Part shown: positions 30,327-34,406 of the stretch, piece after piece
Layout of the letters: every line of letters starts with the position of its first letter
Numbering within the stretch: position 1 is the stretch's first letter
The notes under the pieces: generated by a model
The model's database searches: none
Seen by the model: the letters and a program-made list of their open reading frames with translations, nothing else
Told to the model about the DNA's origin: nothing
Translations under genes and position numbers: made by a program
Assembly: GCA_944322555.1 (NCBI GenBank)
Contig: CALUPJ010000074.1
Location: forward strand, 1 to 34,406
Source of the DNA: Candidatus Gastranaerophilales bacterium
Lineage (GTDB): Bacteria; Cyanobacteriota; Vampirovibrionia; Gastranaerophilales; Gastranaerophilaceae
Direction: 5' to 3'
DNA: 34,406 bases

Positions 30327-31964
30327 ATGATAAAAACAAGATTAAAAATATTTGCGGGAGACATTTTAGGAGCATTAAATTCTGCAATTGTTGCACTTCC
30401 GCAGGCTCTGGCTTTTGGGGTTGCAACAGGTTTCGGCGCGAGTGCCGGTGTCTGGGGAGCAATAATTTTATGCTTCGTTGCAGGTATTATCGGCGCCAAA
30501 ATCCCGTTAGTATCAGGCATTACAGGGCCTGTTACAATTGTTGTTGCCTCTGTTATGCATGCTCTTAATGCCGACATTTCTTCCGTAATTCTTGTTATCT
30601 TTATGGCAGGTATTTTACAGATTATATTGAGCCTTACATCACTTCCGGCCATCGTAAAATATGTTCCCTATCCCGTAATTTCGGGATTTATGAACGGAGT
30701 CGGGATTATCATTATAATAATGCAGATAAATCCTCTTCTCGGCTGCCCGATTATGTCCAATACCATAAACAGTATAACGGCAGTTTTTCAAAATCTTGAT
30801 AATATTAACTGCCATGCACTTTTTATAGGATTACTTACACTCTTAATAGTATTTGCCGTTCCAAAAAAATTTAATAAAATTATTCCGTCGCAAGCAATTG
30901 CCCTTGTTATTTGTACATTTTTATCCGTAAAGTTAGGACTGAACGTTGACAGAATTTCCGAAGTTTCAGTTAATTTGCCGGCATTAACACTGCCAAAAGC
31001 CCATTTGCATGAAGTAATAACATATTTTCACTATGCCGTAATGCTCGCAATTGTTTTATCAGCAGAGAGTTTACTTACAGTTCTTGTAGGAGATTCTTTA
31101 TTAAAAACCAAAACTTCGTCTAAAACTATGCTTTTAGGGCAGGGACTGGGCAATATGGTTTGCGCCCTTACGGGTTCGCTTCCTGGTTCTGCAGCAACAA
31201 TGCGGACGGTTGCAGCAATTAATACCGGTTCAACAACAAGACTAACCGCCGTAATAAACCCGGTTATATTAATAATTTTGTTATTTAAACTTTCCGATTT
31301 TGTTGCACAAATTCCTCTTGCCGTTCTTGCGGGAATTTTGATAAAAATCGGATACGATATTATTGATGTAAAACTTCTTAAGGTTATTAAGTTTGCTCCG
31401 AAAGACGATTTGTATGTTCTCGCGGTTGTATTTATTCTGACCGTTTTTTACAACCTTATTGTTGCCGTAGGAGCAGGTATTACCTGTGCCGCCCTTCTTT
31501 ATGCGAAACGCACGGCTGACAGCACAAAGCTTGTGCAGAAAACCGTATATGATAAAGATATTGAAAAGATTGAAAAATTACTTGATAAAGATTACAAACA
31601 CAAAATCAGAGTTGTACATATAGACGGACAATTCTTTTTTGGTTCTGCAACACAATTAATTTCGCAATTTGAAGAAATCTGGGGAACTAAAATTTTAATC
31701 CTGGATTATTCTTCTGATGCCTTGCTTGATATTTCAGCCATTTTTGCGCTTGAAGATATTATTATAAGACTTCTTGCCCAAAAAGTCAGAATACAGCTGG
31801 TTCTTAAAAACGAGAATGTAAAAAAACAACTTGAAACTCACGGTATTATAAGCCAGATAGGTGAGGATAAAATCTTCTACTCGGAAGTAGAAGCCATAGA
31901 TTACGCGAAGAATCGATTGAAAGACAAAGCGGAAACACGCAAAAAACATTTCTGGCAATCATAA
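30327..31964 (+). CDS. SulP-family anion transporter with STAS domain
   Basis: A 545-residue inner-membrane transporter of the SulP/SLC26 family, which carry sulfate, bicarbonate or other anions. The opening KTRLKIFAGDILGALNSAIV then ALPQALAFGVATGFGASAGV is the family's first-helix signature, and GLWxx-type SGITGPVTIVVASVM follows. The membrane part has at least ten hydrophobic helices up to about residue 415, with SGFMNGVGIIIIIMQINPLL, LSAESLLTVLVGDSLLKTK and GSLPGSAATMRTVAAINTGS. The final part, from about 430, is a STAS domain (VVHIDGQFFFGSATQL, ILDYSSDALLDISAIFALED), which in related proteins controls transport. The substrate cannot be read from sequence, although the short N-terminus and AES motif resemble BicA-like bicarbonate or sulfate carriers. 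The gene overlaps the next convergent one by six bases. Confidence 0.93.
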   Translation: MIKTRLKIFAGDILGALNSAIVALPQALAFGVATGFGASAGVWGAIILCFVAGIIGAKIPLVSGITGPVTIVVASVMHALNADISSVILVIFMAGILQIILSLTSLPAIVKYVPYPVISGFMNGVGIIIIIMQINPLLGCPIMSNTINSITAVFQNLDNINCHALFIGLLTLLIVFAVPKKFNKIIPSQAIALVICTFLSVKLGLNVDRISEVSVNLPALTLPKAHLHEVITYFHYAVMLAIVLSAESLLTVLVGDSLLKTKTSSKTMLLGQGLGNMVCALTGSLPGSAATMRTVAAINTGSTTRLTAVINPVILIILLFKLSDFVAQIPLAVLAGILIKIGYDIIDVKLLKVIKFAPKDDLYVLAVVFILTVFYNLIVAVGAGITCAALLYAKRTADSTKLVQKTVYDKDIEKIEKLLDKDYKHKIRVVHIDGQFFFGSATQLISQFEEIWGTKILILDYSSDALLDISAIFALEDIIIRLLAQKVRIQLVLKNENVKKQLETHGIISQIGEDKIFYSEVEAIDYAKNRLKDKAETRKKHFWQS

Positions 31965-32765
31965 GTAGCACTTTGGCTCTTCACCTTCAACACCGGCATA
32001 CAATTCTACATATTTTTTTGCCGGACTGGCATCAATCTTAGCAAACAAAACTTCTTCAATCTGGAAAAATCCGACATCAGCACTCATCTCTACGGAGATT
32101 TTAATGGGTTTCTTTTCTCCGTGTTGTATTCTTATACGGTTGATTGCATTGGCGGAATATTTATGAATATCTCCCACACGCGGAGTCGTATTAATAGAAA
32201 GCGGTATTCTGGCACGTCCCTTTGTCATATCGCAGCCGTCAGCTATAAGAATTATTCCTGCCTCCGTGGAATGAATTTTTCTGGAAGACATATGTCCGAT
32301 TATTGATTCAATAACGATTGATCTTATAACTACACGTCTGTGTAAGTCCTCCGGAAATACGTGCAGCAACGCTCTTTCTATAAGCGGTTTGGCAAGAATG
32401 ACGGACATTTCTTCGTGTCCCTGACGTCCTATCATCATTCCCAAATCATGCATTAAACCTGCAAGAATAACCGCACACATACTGTCCTCAAAAGTTCCTA
32501 TTTCTTCTGTTTCAAGCGATGTTTTTATACCGCATTCATGCAGAATATTAAGCATTTTTATGGCGTTTGCACATACCTGCCTCATATGTACCGGGCCATG
32601 GTCATTGTAGCCTAAACGCTTAATAGAAACATTGTTTGCATAGTCCTGCATCTCCTGCAATTCTTCATCATCAAATAAGTAATGAACAAGCTTTAAGCAG
32701 TTAGGGCGGTTCTGCAAACGTTTTAATATCTTTGATTCAACTGAAACTTCTTTTACTGATTTCAT
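31959..32765 (-). CDS. HD-domain phosphohydrolase
   Basis: A 268-residue cytoplasmic protein with a metal-dependent HD domain, which in relatives hydrolyses phosphate esters such as nucleotides or cyclic dinucleotides. The metal ligands are visible in order: H56/H60 in NDHGPVHMRQV, H106-D107 in GLMHDLGMMIGRQGH with H117 following, H158 in IIGHMSS, and D176/D179 in ADGCDMTKGRAR. The N-terminal 50 residues are helical; the last 60 form a beta-rich domain (IKISVEMSADVGFFQ, EEVLFAKIDASPAKK). No output or sensor domain is present. ATG 32765 is used because the longer start at 32834 lies upstream of the predicted promoter. Its stop codon is tail to tail with sulP (31959-31964). The substrate is unknown. 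Confidence 0.85.
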   Translation of the reverse strand: MKSVKEVSVESKILKRLQNRPNCLKLVHYLFDDEELQEMQDYANNVSIKRLGYNDHGPVHMRQVCANAIKMLNILHECGIKTSLETEEIGTFEDSMCAVILAGLMHDLGMMIGRQGHEEMSVILAKPLIERALLHVFPEDLHRRVVIRSIVIESIIGHMSSRKIHSTEAGIILIADGCDMTKGRARIPLSINTTPRVGDIHKYSANAINRIRIQHGEKKPIKISVEMSADVGFFQIEEVLFAKIDASPAKKYVELYAGVEGEEPKCYL

Positions 32766-32777
32766 AGCTCTATATAT

Positions 32778-32786
32778 ATTGTAACA
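32778..32786 (-). promoter_or_regulatory. Extended -10 promoter of the HD-domain gene
   Basis: On the reverse strand TGT followed by TACAAT (32778-32783). The predicted start near 32771 leaves a leader of only about six bases (AGAGCT) before ATG 32765, too short for normal ribosome binding. Confidence 0.5.
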
Positions 32787-32979
32787 TGTCTTGAAAAGAA
32801 AATAAACTCCAAATACCCGGGATTTACATCGCAATTTATACTAAAGTAACCCGGAAGCCGTTTCGGACTCTTATCACCGGCAAAATTCCGAAACAAATTT
32901 CACGACTGTCCCGAATAATTTTTATAAACCCTGTCATTCTGAAAGTGCAAAAAAGTTAGTTTTTTCATTTTGTTTTACT

Positions 32980-32996
32980 TATAATATCAAAAGAGG
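32980..32996 (+). promoter_or_regulatory. -10 element and ribosome site of the MATE gene
   Basis: TATAAT at 32980-32985 with no strong -35, followed by AAGAGG at 32991-32996, nine bases before ATG 33006. The remaining gap from 32835 to 32980 shows no feature. Confidence 0.5.
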
Positions 32997-33005
32997 CCAG
33001 TCGAA

Positions 33006-34406
33006 ATGATAAACGATTTAACAAAGGGAGCTCCGGTAAAGCTGATGCTGCTATTTTCTATTCCTCTTTTGATAGGGAATATTTTTCAGCAGTTCTATAA
33101 CATAGCAGATATTATTATTGTAGGCAGAACTCTCGGAATGAAAGCTCTTGCCTCCGTCGGAGCAGTATCACCCTTGTTCTTTCTTATAATGTTTATTGTT
33201 GTCGGCTTAACAAGCGGTTTTTCCGTTATTACGGGGCAAAGATTCGGCGCAAAGGATTATTACGGTGTAAGACGTTCCGTAACAATGTCTGCAATATTAA
33301 GTTTCGCTTTTACGGCTGTATTCACGTTATTTTGTGCATTGTTTATGAATCAGCTTTTATTTCTTATGAATGTTCCCAAAGAAATCTATCATGATGCTTT
33401 CTGGTATACAGAAATAGTTGTTCTGGGGCTCTTTGTCGCCAATTTTTATAACCTGCTTGCAAATATTATCCGTGCACTGGGTGACAGCATGACACCTTTA
33501 TACTGCCTTATAATTGCTTCCGTTCTTAATATAATACTGGCTCTTATTTTTATTCAGGAATTTCATTGGGGAGTTCCGGGCTCTGCATTTGCACTTGTTT
33601 TATCACAGGCAGTGTCGGGTTTGTTGTGTGTGTGGTATGTAAAAAACCATTTTCCTATCTTGCATCTTAGAAAAAACGATTGGATTTTTGACTGGAAAAA
33701 TGAGTATAATTTTGCCCTGGAACACATAAAAGTCGGAGTTCCAATGGCAGTTCAGTTTGCAATATTAGGTCTCAGCATATTGATTATCCAGAGTGTCTGC
33801 AACAGCTTCGGTCCTGACGTAATTGCCGCTTTTACGGCCGCACTGAGAATTGAACAAATTGCGACTTTACCTATGATATCTTTCGGAGTCGCATTGGCAT
33901 CTTTTGTTGCACAAAATTTCGGAGCGAAGCATTTTTCAAGAATAAGATACGGTGTAAAAAAAGCCTCATTGATAAATGTCGGATTAAGTTTATTTATGGC
34001 AGTTATAATGCATTTTTGGGGCGGAGATTTAGTCAGAATATTTATAGGACGCGGAAATGAACATATTGTAGATATTGCTCACGATTATTTGTTCAGAAGT
34101 TCTTTATTCTACTTCTTTTTAGCACAAATATTTATTTACAGAAACGCTCTCCAAGGACTCGGCCGAGCTGTAATTCCTATGTTTGCATCAATCGGTGAAT
34201 TGATGATGCGCTCTTTTGCAGCAGTATTTCTGGCCGTAAGAATCGGATATTTCGGAGTTTTTTATGCGGGGCCGATTGCCTGGGTAACGGCTTCTCTTGT
34301 ACTTGCAATCGGGTATTATTCAACAATAAAATCTTTTATATATAAAACCCAGCAAAAGCTTCGTCAAAACAAGAACCAAAAAAAAAAAAAATGGTATAAT
34401 AGTAAT
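33006..34406 (+). CDS. MATE-family multidrug/cation exporter, 3' end at window edge
   Basis: A forward open frame of 467 codons running from ATG 33006 to the window edge without a stop. It starts MINDLTKGAPVKLMLLFSIP, and AAGAGG lies nine bases upstream. NIFQQFYNIADIIIVGRTLG is the family's conserved first-helix motif, and hydrophobic segments recur over the full length, matching the twelve helices of MATE proteins, which export drugs or cations in exchange for sodium or protons. IRALGDSMTPL is in the N-half, and RIEQIATLPMISFGVALASF then VAQNFGAKHFSRIRYG in the C-half. The usual length is about 450, so the end must be near 34,400. There a 14-base A run (34378-34391) codes for lysines, and a one-base error in it could hide the stop. 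The substrate is not readable. Confidence 0.9.
   Translation, partial: MINDLTKGAPVKLMLLFSIPLLIGNIFQQFYNIADIIIVGRTLGMKALASVGAVSPLFFLIMFIVVGLTSGFSVITGQRFGAKDYYGVRRSVTMSAILSFAFTAVFTLFCALFMNQLLFLMNVPKEIYHDAFWYTEIVVLGLFVANFYNLLANIIRALGDSMTPLYCLIIASVLNIILALIFIQEFHWGVPGSAFALVLSQAVSGLLCVWYVKNHFPILHLRKNDWIFDWKNEYNFALEHIKVGVPMAVQFAILGLSILIIQSVCNSFGPDVIAAFTAALRIEQIATLPMISFGVALASFVAQNFGAKHFSRIRYGVKKASLINVGLSLFMAVIMHFWGGDLVRIFIGRGNEHIVDIAHDYLFRSSLFYFFLAQIFIYRNALQGLGRAVIPMFASIGELMMRSFAAVFLAVRIGYFGVFYAGPIAWVTASLVLAIGYYSTIKSFIYKTQQKLRQNKNQKKKKWYNSN
34392..34400 (+). promoter_or_regulatory. Possible extended -10 at the window edge
   Basis: TG, G, TATAAT (34395-34400) right after the A run resembles the other extended -10 elements here and may drive the next gene outside the window. 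It is also in the open MATE frame. Confidence 0.35.

Overview
The window reads as a low-GC bacterial chromosome segment, most likely from a gut Vampirovibrionia/Melainabacteria lineage (Gastranaerophilales-like). This is inference from overall style: several large lineage-type membrane proteins of no known family, a flagellin plus MotA/MotB in an otherwise housekeeping neighbourhood, and AT-rich intergenic DNA with extended -10 promoters (TGn-TANNNT). I see no rRNA, tRNA, CRISPR array, insertion sequence or prophage.

Layout. 1-4.1 kb: the 3' end of queA, an unrecognised reverse-strand gene whose N-terminus is out of frame, an unknown membrane protein, and serS. 4.0-6.4 kb (reverse): a small XRE regulator with candidate operators, a membrane-anchored possible PD-(D/E)XK protein, and a PLP-dependent Orn/Lys/Arg decarboxylase. 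6.5-10.2 kb: a TPR protein, an M49 (DPP III)-like zinc peptidase, and a shortened PurD/ATP-grasp-like protein that meets the peptidase tail to tail. 10.2-12.4 kb: a C-rich tract followed by aspS.

12.4-22.8 kb is the motility block. It holds a 1360-residue flagellin (reverse), a radical SAM/SPASM enzyme divergent from it, a 700-residue lineage-type membrane protein, and a tightly overlapped motA-motB-unknown operon. The flagellin is the outstanding object. Normal D0/D1 termini flank about 1,120 residues of four repeated modules, each a small beta domain followed by RTX-like GGxGxD repeats of about 18 residues.

23-26 kb: an acidic protein with a HEAT-like C-terminus, then a reverse operon of zinc-finger anti-sigma factor, ECF sigma factor and LTxxQ (Spy/CpxP-like) periplasmic protein, which looks like an envelope-stress or metal-sensing unit. 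26-30 kb (reverse): proB, thrC and hom in one operon, plus an unknown gene. 30-34.4 kb: a SulP transporter with a STAS domain, an HD-domain phosphohydrolase that overlaps it tail to tail, and a MATE exporter that runs off the end.

Two regulatory themes recur. First, at three genes the predicted transcription start falls at or within about 6 nt of the start codon, which suggests leaderless mRNAs. Second, at least three good intrinsic terminators lie upstream of a gene and point away from it, as if stopping divergent antisense transcripts.
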